A DNA stretch of 64,000 bases from Hymenobacter rubidus (lineage in GTDB: Bacteria; Bacteroidota; Bacteroidia; Cytophagales; Hymenobacteraceae). The notes below the pieces were generated by a model. It did no database searches and was not told the DNA's origin. It worked only from the letters and a program-made list of their open reading frames with translations. The translations under genes and the position numbers were made by a program. Where the stretch lies: NCBI RefSeq assembly GCF_016734815.1, contig NZ_JAERQF010000001.1, positions 124,001 to 188,000 on the forward strand, written 5' to 3'. Each line of letters begins with the position of its first letter. Within the stretch, counting starts at the first letter, position 1. This document shows, one piece after another, positions 15,417 to 23,728 of this stretch.

Positions 15417-17070
15417 CGATATTGATAACGCGTTTCAGCGGCTAAACCCGCCGGAACCGGAACCCACGCCTTTTCCGCTGGATGCCTGGCTGCGCCTGGA
15501 AACCCAACTGGACAAGGCGGTGATTGAGCGCGCCGTGCGGCGGCGGCTGTGGAAGTTTTTTGCGGCCGAATTGGTCATAGTGGCCATGCTGGGGCTGGGT
15601 TGGCTCCTGTGGCATGTGGGCACCGTCGCGCCGGGCATCAATAAAACCACCGTCGCCACTGGCCCAGCGGCGCGTCTTACCCCATTCAATTCCACAACGA
15701 CGGCCACTCACGCAACGGCCACTCACGCAACGGCCGCAGGTGCCGCAGCTTCGATTCCTCATTCGGTCGGCGCAGCCAGGGTGCCGGCGGCCGTTCCGGC
15801 ATCGGCCACCGCTGGTGATGCAGGCGTTTCATCCTCCGCTTCATCGGCCTTGGCCGGTTCCAAAGCTGCCATTGCAACGCCAGCAGCGGCCGGGGCGCGG
15901 GCCCGAAAGCCTTTGCCAACGGCACCAGTGCTGGCGGCCCTTGCTGCGAACAAACGGGTAATTCGGAATCAAAAAAGCTCGCAACCGCTTGAAAACAAGC
16001 ACAGTGTTTGTACCCTGACTACGGCTGAAAACACGGCGGTTGCGGCACTTGCGGCACCACGCGCCCGACGCGCTAAAACGGCGCACAACCCCACAGAAGG
16101 CACTTACACTACGCGCAGCAAGTCCGTCGCTGAAACAACTGTCGCCGACGGTGATGCCGAAGCGAGAGCCAAAGAAACCCGCGCCGCGGGCCGGCGTTTT
16201 ACCCACTCGTCGACTTCAGTGCTGGCACGCCGGCATCCTGCCAAGACCACAGCCCAATCCCGCCCAGCCGACTCGGCTCCGGTTCAGCAGTCGGCCATTG
16301 GGCAGGCCGCCTCGGCGGACGAAACCCTGACGCCACGCACCATCACAACGGACCTTTCCATCCTGACTCCGCGCCTGGCCGCTCTGCCAGCCGCTGAGTT
16401 GCGGCCCTTGCCGGCTCCGCTGGCTTTGGTTGCTGTGGATGATGCCCCCGTTAAGCCACAGCAAGCAGTTTCTGCCCGGCAGCCCCGCTTCTACCTTGGG
16501 CTGGTGGCCGCGCCCGATGTAAGCACGGTGAAATTTGCCTACGTGGAAAGCCCCATGCCCAACGTGGGCCTGACGCTGGAATACCGCGTGACCGACCGCC
16601 TGCGCCTCAACACCGGCCTGCTGCGCTCGACCAAACAGTACAAGGCCCGCCGGGCCGACTATGACTTCGGCGCTTACAGCACCTACCTCACCCACCGCTA
16701 TTTCGACAGCGTGGACGGCACCTGCACCGTACTTGACGTGCCCTTGAACCTGCGCTATGATTTTTTAATCCGGCCGCACTATCGGCTCTACGGCAGCGCC
16801 GGCCTGTCGTCCTTTTTCATGCAGCGCGAGGATTACTCCTACGCTTACGTGGAGTATAACAAGCCCGGCTATTGGGAAGGCGAAGTGCTGAATGCCAACC
16901 GGCACTACCTCAGCATTCTCAACCTGTCGGCGGGCTATGAGCGCGCCCTTGGCGCCCGCTGGAGCGTGCTGGCCGAGCCTTATTTCAAGCTGCCCTTGAC
17001 CGGGGTAGGAACCGGCAAACTGAAGCTGACCAGCGCCGGGGTATTTCTGGGGGTGAAATACGGCTTCTAG
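15403..17070 (+). CDS. Putative sigma regulator: one inner-membrane helix, long linker and C-terminal outer-membrane-like barrel
   Basis: The 555-residue protein begins inside the end of the sigma gene. Residues 1-50 are charged and probably cytoplasmic, with PLDAWLRLETQLD, a motif resembling the anti-sigma region of Bacteroidota membrane regulators. A single transmembrane helix spans about 52-72 (FFAAELVIVAMLGLGWLLW). A 290-residue low-complexity linker rich in Ala, Thr and Pro follows; it includes a tandem 15-base DNA repeat near 15704-15733. The last ~190 residues (FYLGLVAAPDVST onward) form alternating aromatic strands ending GVFLGVKYGF, as in outer-membrane beta-barrels. It could sense outer-membrane state and control the sigma factor; this is inference. 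Confidence 0.8.
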   Translation: MWSDNDIDNAFQRLNPPEPEPTPFPLDAWLRLETQLDKAVIERAVRRRLWKFFAAELVIVAMLGLGWLLWHVGTVAPGINKTTVATGPAARLTPFNSTTTATHATATHATAAGAAASIPHSVGAARVPAAVPASATAGDAGVSSSASSALAGSKAAIATPAAAGARARKPLPTAPVLAALAANKRVIRNQKSSQPLENKHSVCTLTTAENTAVAALAAPRARRAKTAHNPTEGTYTTRSKSVAETTVADGDAEARAKETRAAGRRFTHSSTSVLARRHPAKTTAQSRPADSAPVQQSAIGQAASADETLTPRTITTDLSILTPRLAALPAAELRPLPAPLALVAVDDAPVKPQQAVSARQPRFYLGLVAAPDVSTVKFAYVESPMPNVGLTLEYRVTDRLRLNTGLLRSTKQYKARRADYDFGAYSTYLTHRYFDSVDGTCTVLDVPLNLRYDFLIRPHYRLYGSAGLSSFFMQREDYSYAYVEYNKPGYWEGEVLNANRHYLSILNLSAGYERALGARWSVLAEPYFKLPLTGVGTGKLKLTSAGVFLGVKYGF

Positions 17071-17166
17071 CTCCTGGCCAGCCCCGGCACCTTGTATCTT
17101 ACCGGCCTTGGGCTGGGCCCAGGCGCACTGTTTTTTATGTTTTCACGCTTTTTGCCACCGTTCGCC

Positions 17167-17562
17167 ATGCCCGTTATCGCTCCTTTTTCTGCATTCATCC
17201 GGCCGGCGCTCTTGGGCGCGGCGTCCTTGTTGCTGGGCCTGGCGGCCAGCTGCACCTATTCGCACGGCGAGCCCGAGCCGACCTGCACTGCCTCCACCCA
17301 AACTATCACCTACGCCAGCGTCATCTCCCCCATTTTTGATGCGAACTGCCGCGAGTGCCACGCCAGCACGGTGGCCAATACCCTGGGCGGCGGCAACGAC
17401 TTCAGCACGTACCAAAGCCTGAAGAACTACCCTTCGGCCACCATTCTCGGGTGCATCAAGCACACGGCCGGCTACCCCGAAATGCCCCAGGGCAAACCCA
17501 AGCTTTCCGACTGCGACATTGAGCGCATTCAGCGGTGGATAGACGAGGGCCGACCCCAGTAA
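17167..17562 (+). CDS. Lipoprotein with one c-type haem motif
   Basis: From ATG 17167 the protein has 131 residues. A signal with lipobox LAASC puts the lipid-bearing cysteine at residue 29. A single haem-binding CRECH motif is at 61-65 (Cys61, Cys64, His65), and a later YPEMPQGKP offers a methionine as possible sixth ligand. The end DIERIQRWIDEGRP is typical of cytochrome-c-like domains found in Bacteroidota. It probably transfers electrons in the periplasm. Starts at 17137 (ATG) or 17092 (TTG) are open but give an over-long signal. The gene leads a cluster with YceI and DUF5777 proteins. Confidence 0.82.
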   Translation: MPVIAPFSAFIRPALLGAASLLLGLAASCTYSHGEPEPTCTASTQTITYASVISPIFDANCRECHASTVANTLGGGNDFSTYQSLKNYPSATILGCIKHTAGYPEMPQGKPKLSDCDIERIQRWIDEGRPQ

Positions 17563-17580
17563 CCACTTCTTCCACCAGCT

Positions 17581-18165
17581 ATGAACCGTTCGCTTTCTTT
17601 CCTGCTGCCCGCGGCGCTGCTGCTCGCGGCACTGGGGCAGGCCTCTGCGCAGAATAAATACATGACCAAGACGGGGCAGGTATCGTTTTTTTCGTCCAGC
17701 CCCATCGAGGACATCGAGGCCAAAAACCAGCAGGTGGCGGCCGTGCTCGATTTTGGAACTGGTCAGCTGGCGTTTTCGGTGCCCATCAAGGCTTTTGTGT
17801 TCAAGCGCACGCTCATGCAGGAACACTTCAACGAAAACTACCTGGAGTCGGATAAATTTCCGAAAGCCACCTTTGCCGGGCGCTTCAATGGGTGCGATGC
17901 GGCCATGCTGGCCACGGCCGGCCCCCACAACGTGCAGGTAGAAGGCGACCTGACCCTGCACGGCGTGACGCACCACGTGCAGGTGCCCGCCAGCGTGGAA
18001 CTGAAAAGCGGCCAGCTGCTGGCCTTTGCCACGTTTCCCGTAGCCTCGGCCGACTACAACATTGAGATTCCGCTGCTGGTGCGCAACAACATTGCTAAAA
18101 TTGTGACCGTGCGCGTGGCCCTTGCCTGCGCGCCCGTAGCGGGCGCCGCTTCGCCCGGCCGCTGA
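17581..18165 (+). CDS. YceI family periplasmic lipid-binding protein
   Basis: The 194-residue protein has a signal peptide ending ASAQ at about residue 23. The YceI lipocalin-like pattern follows: GQVSFFSSSPIEDIEAKN near the start, FSVPIKAFVFKRTLMQEHFNENYLESDKFPKATF in the middle, and VEGDLTLHGVTHHV near residue 125. The family binds isoprenoid or other lipid chains in a beta-barrel; the physiological ligand here is unknown. It lies 18 bases after the cytochrome gene and 30 before the DUF5777 gene, so one transcript is likely. Confidence 0.92.
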   Translation: MNRSLSFLLPAALLLAALGQASAQNKYMTKTGQVSFFSSSPIEDIEAKNQQVAAVLDFGTGQLAFSVPIKAFVFKRTLMQEHFNENYLESDKFPKATFAGRFNGCDAAMLATAGPHNVQVEGDLTLHGVTHHVQVPASVELKSGQLLAFATFPVASADYNIEIPLLVRNNIAKIVTVRVALACAPVAGAASPGR

Positions 18166-18195
18166 TTTTCTTTTGTCTGCTTTATCCGTTTTCTT

Positions 18196-19107
18196 ATGCG
18201 CTACACCTACTCTGCACCGCTGTTTGCGGGCTTGCTGGGGGGGCTACTGGCCCTGGCAACCCCTGCCCACGCCCAAACCGACTTACTGAACGACCTCGAA
18301 AAGCAAACGGCCGACTCCACCAAGCGCGAGCCGGTGGCCGCCACCTTCAAGGGCACGCACATCATCAATTCGCAGTCGGTGGAGACGCCGGGCGAGGGCA
18401 CGCTGGCCTTCCTCATCCAGCACCGCTTTGGCACCCTGAACAGCGGCGCCTACAACTTTTTCGGCCTCGACCAGGCCGTGCTGCGTCTCAGCTTCGAGTA
18501 CGGCATCACCAGCCGGCTGGCCGTGGGCGTGGGCCGCAGCTCGCAGGAAAAAACCTTCGACGGCTTTGTAAAATACCGCGCCTTGCAGCAAACCAGCGGC
18601 GCGCACCCCATGCCGGTTTCGGTCACGTTGTTTGCCTCGTCGGCCATCACTACGCTCAAGTTTGGCACCGCCACGCAGGAGCGCAACACCTCTTCCCGCC
18701 TCGACTATGCCTACCAGGTGCTTGTGGCGCGCAAATTCAGCCCCAGCCTCTCGGTGCAGCTGATGCCCACGCTCATCCACCGCAACTACACGCCGCTGGC
18801 CGGCATGCAAAACGACGTGTACGCCATCGGCGCGGGCCTGCGCCAAAAGCTCACCAAGCGCATTGCCCTCACCGCCGATTATTTCTACCTGCTGCCCGGC
18901 TACGCCGCCGACCACTACACCAATGCCCTCGGTCTGGGCGTCGACATCGAAACCGGTGGCCACGTGTTCCAGCTGCACTTCACCAATTCCAGCGGCATGG
19001 TGGAGAAATTCTTCGTGCCCCAAACCACCGGCAATTTCTTTAAGGGCGACATTTACTTCGGCTTCACCGTGGCAAGGAATTTCACCGTAAAGTCGCAGCT
19101 GAAATGA
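18196..19107 (+). CDS. DUF5777 family predicted beta-barrel protein
   Basis: The 303-residue protein has a signal peptide ending AHAQ (about residue 27). It then has repeated amphipathic strands characteristic of DUF5777: GTHIINSQSVETPGEGTL, FLIQHRFG near residue 75, LRLSFEYGITSRLAVGVGRS, and a final FQLHFTNSSGMVEKFFVPQTTG with DIYFGFTVARNF. It is predicted to be an outer-membrane barrel. The cytochrome c/YceI/DUF5777 set recurs in Bacteroidota as far as I know, but its joint role is not defined. A perfect 39-bp hairpin follows directly after the stop codon. Confidence 0.85.
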   Translation: MRYTYSAPLFAGLLGGLLALATPAHAQTDLLNDLEKQTADSTKREPVAATFKGTHIINSQSVETPGEGTLAFLIQHRFGTLNSGAYNFFGLDQAVLRLSFEYGITSRLAVGVGRSSQEKTFDGFVKYRALQQTSGAHPMPVSVTLFASSAITTLKFGTATQERNTSSRLDYAYQVLVARKFSPSLSVQLMPTLIHRNYTPLAGMQNDVYAIGAGLRQKLTKRIALTADYFYLLPGYAADHYTNALGLGVDIETGGHVFQLHFTNSSGMVEKFFVPQTTGNFFKGDIYFGFTVARNFTVKSQLK

Positions 19108-19108
19108 G

Positions 19109-19190
19109 TTAGAAGCGGAGCGTCAGACGCTAAAAAGGCCCGTTGGACAATTCCAACGGGCCTTTTTAGCGTCTGACGCTCCGCTTCTAA
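19109..19190. terminator. Bidirectional terminator, perfect 39-bp hairpin
   Basis: The arms 19109-19147 and 19152-19190 are exact 39-bp reverse complements with a 4-base loop (CAAT). The inner stem GGCCCGTTGGA is bordered by A5 and T5 tracts, so it can stop transcription from the DUF5777 gene and from the convergent nfuA gene. It begins two bases after one stop codon and ends four bases before the other. Confidence 0.95.
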
Positions 19191-19193
19191 GGG

Positions 19194-19796
19194 CTAGGCT
19201 AGTATGCCTTCGGCCACAACGCTTTGCACTTCGGGCACCATGCGCTTGAGCAGGTTTTCGATGCCTGACTTCAGCGTCACGGTGGCCGAAGGACAGCCGG
19301 AGCACGAGCCTTGCAGGTTCACGGTCACGATGCCTTCGTGGTAGCTTTTGAAGGTGATGTTGCCGCCGTCCTGCTCCACGGCGGGGCGCACGTAGTTATC
19401 GAGCAGGTCGATGACTTTCTGGGCAATCTGGCCTTCCTGCTGGGTGGGGTCGCCGGCAGTGGCGGCCTGGGCGGCCTTTTGCTCGGCGGCAGGGTCGACC
19501 AGGAAAATGGGGCCGCCGGCCTCCACGTAGCTTTTCAGGAACTGGCGCAGCTCGGGGATGAGCTGCGTCCAGCCCAGCTCGGGGCGGGTTTTGGTGACGG
19601 TCACGAAGTTCTGGGCAATGAACACGCGGCCCACGTAGTCGAAGTTGAACAGCTCCTGCACCAGGGGCGAGTTAGAAGCGGCCTCCACGTTGGGGTAGTC
19701 CACGCTCACGCCATCGGCCAGCAGGTTTTGGTTGAGGACAAATTTCATGCTCTCCGGATTGGGAGAGGCTTCGGCGTAAATGGAAATTGCAGCCAT
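19194..19796 (-). CDS. NifU/Nfu-type iron-sulphur cluster scaffold protein
   Basis: The 200-residue protein has an Nfu N-terminal domain (AEASPNPESMKFVLNQ, residues 8-23; SPLVQELFNFDYV) and a C-terminal NifU-like domain (VRPAVEQDGGNITF, with CSGC at Cys165-Cys168). These cysteines hold a [4Fe-4S] cluster between two subunits for transfer to target proteins. The two domains are joined by a Gln/Ala-rich linker. Two TACCTTTG promoter boxes lie upstream. The gene converges on the DUF5777 gene, with a shared hairpin terminator. Confidence 0.93.
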   Translation of the reverse strand: MAAISIYAEASPNPESMKFVLNQNLLADGVSVDYPNVEAASNSPLVQELFNFDYVGRVFIAQNFVTVTKTRPELGWTQLIPELRQFLKSYVEAGGPIFLVDPAAEQKAAQAATAGDPTQQEGQIAQKVIDLLDNYVRPAVEQDGGNITFKSYHEGIVTVNLQGSCSGCPSATVTLKSGIENLLKRMVPEVQSVVAEGILA

Positions 19797-19846
19797 GGCT
19801 TAGGTGGTTTACTATCAGGGGAAAGCGGGCACGGTGCCCGCGGGTG

Positions 19847-19888
19847 CAAAGGTACAACCGCAATGGGGCCGCAGAGGTTGCAAAGGTA
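19847..19888 (-). promoter_or_regulatory. Two tandem TACCTTTG promoter boxes upstream of the Nfu gene
   Basis: On the minus strand TACCTTTGCA occurs at 19888-19881 and again at 19854-19847, 34 bases apart, followed by CAACC and CACCC. Both point to the Nfu gene (ATG at 19796). No clear TTG at the 20-base distance was found for either. Confidence 0.55.
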
Positions 19889-19919
19889 CCGTGCCAGCAG
19901 TGGTACCAGGTAAGCGGGC

Positions 19920-20717
19920 CTAGCGACGTGGCTGCCAGCTCAGGCGCACCCCCGAGGTGCCGCCCGGCCAGCAGGCCGGCGCCAGGCGCCAGCCCAAAGC
20001 CGGGCCGTTGGGCAGGCGGCCCCAGCGGTTGCGGTGGGTGAGGTAGGCCAGATGCGCCGCCAAAATGCCAAAGCCCGCGCCCGCAAACACGTCGGACTCC
20101 CAGTGCTTGTTGTTGAGCACCCGCAGCACGGCCACGCTGCTGGCCAGGCCGTAGGCCCCGACGCCGTACCAACGGCTCTTATCCCGCAGCTCCAAATCGA
20201 CGATGCTGGCCGCAAGGAAGGCCTGCGCGGCATGGTCGGAAGGAAACGAATGGTCGTCTTTGCCGCTGGGTCGCTCTACGTGGGTGGTATACTTGAGCCC
20301 AAACACGGCGGCATTGAGCACAATTTCGGCCTTGGCCAGCAGCAGTGCCGTGTTCAACGCATCGTGGCGGGGCCGAACTCCGGCCAGCTCGGCGCCCGCC
20401 AGGCCCAGGTAGGAAACGTAGCCGAGGTAATTGTCGATGGGGAGATGAAAGTTCGGAAAAGCCCGCTGTGCATCGGCTTGGGCTTGGTAAGAACTATAGA
20501 AACCGTGTTCGTGCAGCGTGCTGATGCCGTAGCCGACGAGCACTGCGGGCACAGCCAGTGCCTGCACTGCCGGCCGACGAAAAAAACCGCGTCGGGTCGG
20601 ATTGCCCGTCACAGTATCGGGCCGGGCTGGCACGGGCAGTGCCTGGGCTTGGGCCCAACCCGGCTGCCCCGCGTGGAGCAGCGCCCCGAAAAGCCCCCAA
20701 GACAGTAAGCGACGCAT
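19920..20717 (-). CDS. PAP2 superfamily phosphatase
   Basis: The 265-residue protein starts with a signal-like segment (RRLLSWGLFGALLHAGQPGWAQAQ). It carries the PAP2 motifs: KYTTHVERPSGKDD (motif 1, K-x6-RP), HSFPSDHAAQAF (motif 2, with PSDH in place of the usual PSGH) and VLRVLNNKHWESDVFAG (motif 3, R-x5-H-x3-D). These residues form the phosphohistidine site of lipid or other phosphate-monoester phosphatases. The active site would be periplasmic. The start at 20717 is preferred over 20741, which precedes the signal. The substrate cannot be told from sequence. Confidence 0.87.
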   Translation of the reverse strand: MRRLLSWGLFGALLHAGQPGWAQAQALPVPARPDTVTGNPTRRGFFRRPAVQALAVPAVLVGYGISTLHEHGFYSSYQAQADAQRAFPNFHLPIDNYLGYVSYLGLAGAELAGVRPRHDALNTALLLAKAEIVLNAAVFGLKYTTHVERPSGKDDHSFPSDHAAQAFLAASIVDLELRDKSRWYGVGAYGLASSVAVLRVLNNKHWESDVFAGAGFGILAAHLAYLTHRNRWGRLPNGPALGWRLAPACWPGGTSGVRLSWQPRR

Positions 20718-20771
20718 AAAAGCAGGTACAGAAGCCAGCATACCACAAGTACCACAAGCTGCATTGCTTGC

Positions 20772-21851
20772 CTACAGCTTATTGGCCCGGGCCCGCAGCA
20801 GCAAATCGGCCAGCACCAGCTGCGTCATGGCTTCCACGATGGGCACGGCGCGGGGCAGCACGCAGGGGTCGTGGCGGCCCTTGCCGACCAGCGTAACAGC
20901 CTCGCCCTGGTCGTTGATTGTTTGCTGGGGCTGCAGCAGCGTGGCTACAGGCTTGAACGCGACCCGGAAATAAATATCCTGCCCGTTACTGATGCCGCCC
21001 TGGCTGCCGCCGCTGTGGTTGGTGCGGGTGCGCACGGCGCCGGCTTCGTCGGTATAAAATTCGTCGTTGTGCACCGAGCCGGGCAGCTTGGTGCCGGCAA
21101 AGCCGGAGCCGAACTCGAACCCTTTCACGGCATTGATGCTGAGCAAGGCGTGGCCCAGCACCGCCGGCAATTTGTCGAACACGGGCTCGCCCAGGCCGGC
21201 GGGCACGTGGCGGGCCACGCCCGTTATCACGCCGCCCACCGTGTCGTGGGCCGCCTGCGCTTCGCGGATGCGCGCTTCCATGCGCACGGCCGTTTCGGGG
21301 TGCGGGCAGCGCACGAGGTTGCTGTCGATGAGGCTTAAATCCAGCTCCGGGTATTCCAAAGGAACTTCTACTTCGCCCACGGCTGAGACGTAGGCGGCCA
21401 TTTCGATTCCGAAATGCGCCAATAGCTGCATGGCCACGGCACCGGCGGCCACGCGGGCGGCCGTTTCGCGGGCCGAGCTGCGGCCGCCGCCGCGGTAGTC
21501 GCGGCGGCCGTATTTCACGTCGTAGGTGTAGTCGGCGTGGCTGGCGCGGTAGGCGTGGGCAATGTGCGAGTAGTCGTCGGAGCGCTGGTCGGCGTTGGGG
21601 ATGAACAGGCTGATGGGCGTGCCCGTGGTCAGGCCCTCAAACAAGCCGGACTGGATGTGGACCGTATCGGCCTCCTTGCGCGGCGTGGTGAGGTCGGACT
21701 GGCCGGGCCGGCGGCGGTCGAGCGCGGCCTGAATCCGGGCAGCGTCCACGGCCACGCCCGCCGGGCAGCCGTCAATAATCACGCCGATGCCCGCCCCGTG
21801 CGACTCGCCAAACGTGGTGATGCGAAACAGCGAACCGAAGGTGTTGGACAT
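20772..21851 (-). CDS. aroC: Chorismate synthase
   Basis: The 359-residue protein shows the family signature blocks: [18 protein letters not shown] (about residues 14-31), [15 protein letters not shown] (47-61), [15 protein letters not shown] (about 127-141) and the C-terminal [17 protein letters not shown]. It removes phosphate from 5-enolpyruvylshikimate 3-phosphate with reduced FMN to give chorismate, the branch point to aromatic amino acids. No flavin reductase domain is fused, so it is the monofunctional type. The upstream gap to batD holds an inverted repeat. Confidence 0.97.
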   Translation of the reverse strand: MSNTFGSLFRITTFGESHGAGIGVIIDGCPAGVAVDAARIQAALDRRRPGQSDLTTPRKEADTVHIQSGLFEGLTTGTPISLFIPNADQRSDDYSHIAHAYRASHADYTYDVKYGRRDYRGGGRSSARETAARVAAGAVAMQLLAHFGIEMAAYVSAVGEVEVPLEYPELDLSLIDSNLVRCPHPETAVRMEARIREAQAAHDTVGGVITGVARHVPAGLGEPVFDKLPAVLGHALLSINAVKGFEFGSGFAGTKLPGSVHNDEFYTDEAGAVRTRTNHSGGSQGGISNGQDIYFRVAFKPVATLLQPQQTINDQGEAVTLVGKGRHDPCVLPRAVPIVEAMTQLVLADLLLRARANKL

Positions 21852-21943
21852 AGTTGGTTGTTAGTTGCGGGTTGTCAGTTGTTAGTCTCGCAACGGTTAG
21901 TCAATCCCTAATCTGACAACTAACAGCAAGCACCTACCAACTA
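21851..21943. repeat. Inverted repeat of the TTGTCAGTTGTTAG type
   Basis: TAGTTGGTTGTTAGTTGCGG and TTGTCAGTTGTTAG (21851-21885) are mirrored by CTGACAACTAACAGCAAGC and CTACCAACTA (21913-21943). The two arms are imperfect. The wording matches the repeat at 2762-2936. It lies between batD and aroC, both on the minus strand. Confidence 0.75.
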
Positions 21944-21956
21944 GAATCAAGCAAAA

Positions 21957-23453
21957 CTACGCCGCCCGGCCGGCCCGCCACCACCCCAGACCGGCCACGC
22001 CCGCCAGCGCCACCAGCAGCCAGTCGGCGTAGCGGCGCACGTCGCGGTACACATCCAGCGGCTGCATGGTGGCATCGGCACCGGCCAGCGCGGGACCGTA
22101 GAAGGGGTCGTCTTCGGGCTTGGGCAGCGGGCCGGCAGGTGCCGCCCGGCCGCGCACCAATGGCCGCAATTCGGGGCGCAGGGTATCGTACCGAGCCGTA
22201 GTGGGGTTAAAAACAGTCAGTTGCAACAGGCTATCGAGCGGCAGCACGCCTGGCTGCCGCGCCACCAGGCGGTAGCGAAACAACTTTTTCCCGCCGCCGG
22301 GCCGGGCTTCCAGCCGAACTTCGGGGCCAAATACCTCCAGCCCAGGGCCGGGCACAAAAGTGGGCGCCAGCACGGCCGACAAATCGCCCTCCCCTTCTAC
22401 CCCAAATGCGTACGTAAACGTCTCACCCACCCGAAACGTGGTCCGGCTAATGGCCTCGCTCACCCTGTACGTTCCCACGGGCACGGGCCCGCGCTGCGCG
22501 GCCTCGGGCAAGGGCCGCACCGCGACGGTACTGCCGGTGGCATAGTACGTTTTGTAGCCCGCCAGGCGGTTGTCCTGGCCTGGTGCGGGCTTTTTCAGCA
22601 CCTTGTACTTCACCATGGTCAGGGCCAGGGGCGGAAAGCGCAGGGGCTGGGGCGTGAGCGGGTAATACACGTTTTCGGCCAACCGGAAGCGCAGGTAGCG
22701 CTGGCCCTGGTAGCGCACCGTATCGGCCGAGGCACTGGCTTCGGGGCCGGGCTCCTGCCAGGCGGTGGGCTGGTGCAGCTCGTGCAGCAGCGGCGGCAGC
22801 TGGTTCATAAAATCGTGGAAAGCCAGCAGGGCCTGGTCTTCGGGCTTGAGGTAGAAATAGAGCCCCACGCGCACGCCCTGGCCCACGTACACGCTGGGCC
22901 GGTCGGCCAGCACCGTCAGAAAGGCATGGTCGGGAATGTCGTCGTACAACGCAGGCTTGGGCTTGCCAAACAGCTTGTCGAGGTTGCCCACTGCTTGCAG
23001 CGGGGCCGTCGGCTTGGCGCCGGGCGCCGGGGTGGGCTGGGCGGCCGGGCCCACCCGCACGGTGGCACCACTGCTGCGCAGCACCACCCCGTTCACGGTC
23101 AGTTGAAAGGCCTTGATAACGTATTCGCCCTCGCCGTAGGGCACGTAGCGTTGTGTAATGGTGAGGTCGGCGAAGCGGCGGCCCTGCACAATCCGGGTGG
23201 TGACCGTGCGGTTTTTGCCGCTTTTCTTAAAGCCCTCCAGCTCCGGAAACTCCGAATAGTTATCCAGCACCCCGCCGCGCAGCCGAAAGCCCAGCGTGTA
23301 TTCCCCCGTCACGGGCAGCGTGGCCGGGCCCGGCAGCAGCACCACGTCAGTCGCAGCGGTTCGGCTGGGGCCGGGGCCGGCTTGCTGGCCCCGGGCCGCC
23401 CCAGCCCCCAGCAAGCCCAGCCACACCGCCAGCACACCAAAAATTCTTCCCAT
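21957..23453 (-). CDS. BatD-like oxygen tolerance protein
   Basis: The 498-residue protein has a signal peptide (GVLAVWLGLLGAGAARGQ), then beta-rich repeats typical of BatD: TGEYTLGFRLRGGVLDNYSEFPEL near residues 50-75, an ITQRYVPYGEGEYVI segment, and the second half with GTYRVSEAISRTTFRVGETFTYAFGVEGEGDL. A C-terminal transmembrane helix (WLLVALAGVAGLGWW) anchors it in the inner membrane with the bulk in the periplasm. BatD usually sits with batA, batB, batC and moxR, but none is next to it here; the only MoxR gene in the window is 34 kb away. ATG 23453 was chosen at the signal peptide. Confidence 0.85.
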   Translation of the reverse strand: MGRIFGVLAVWLGLLGAGAARGQQAGPGPSRTAATDVVLLPGPATLPVTGEYTLGFRLRGGVLDNYSEFPELEGFKKSGKNRTVTTRIVQGRRFADLTITQRYVPYGEGEYVIKAFQLTVNGVVLRSSGATVRVGPAAQPTPAPGAKPTAPLQAVGNLDKLFGKPKPALYDDIPDHAFLTVLADRPSVYVGQGVRVGLYFYLKPEDQALLAFHDFMNQLPPLLHELHQPTAWQEPGPEASASADTVRYQGQRYLRFRLAENVYYPLTPQPLRFPPLALTMVKYKVLKKPAPGQDNRLAGYKTYYATGSTVAVRPLPEAAQRGPVPVGTYRVSEAISRTTFRVGETFTYAFGVEGEGDLSAVLAPTFVPGPGLEVFGPEVRLEARPGGGKKLFRYRLVARQPGVLPLDSLLQLTVFNPTTARYDTLRPELRPLVRGRAAPAGPLPKPEDDPFYGPALAGADATMQPLDVYRDVRRYADWLLVALAGVAGLGWWRAGRAA

Positions 23454-23728
23454 AGTGCTTGGCCAAATGAATCGGCCTAAAAGTAGCGCCAAACGCTGAA
23501 ATCCACTTTTTGCGTTTCTGGCAATGGTGCGGTTTCCTCGCCTGCCCCACCCGCGCAAACACAAAATACGGGCTAATTGAATCCTTACAGGTCGTAGTTA
23601 CCGTATCTGCTTCCAAATCACTTCAGCAGTTCTGGTTCCTCTCCTAGCCAATGGCCCAATTCGGACCGTTCGGCCCCCTATTGCCTTTCCCTCCCCGGTT
23701 CAATTTCTCACCTAACCCTCCTTTTCTC

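Noticed and set aside
22221..23480. A 419-codon open frame opposite batD
   Set aside because: Antisense of BatD; rich in His, Gln and Gly, with no motif.
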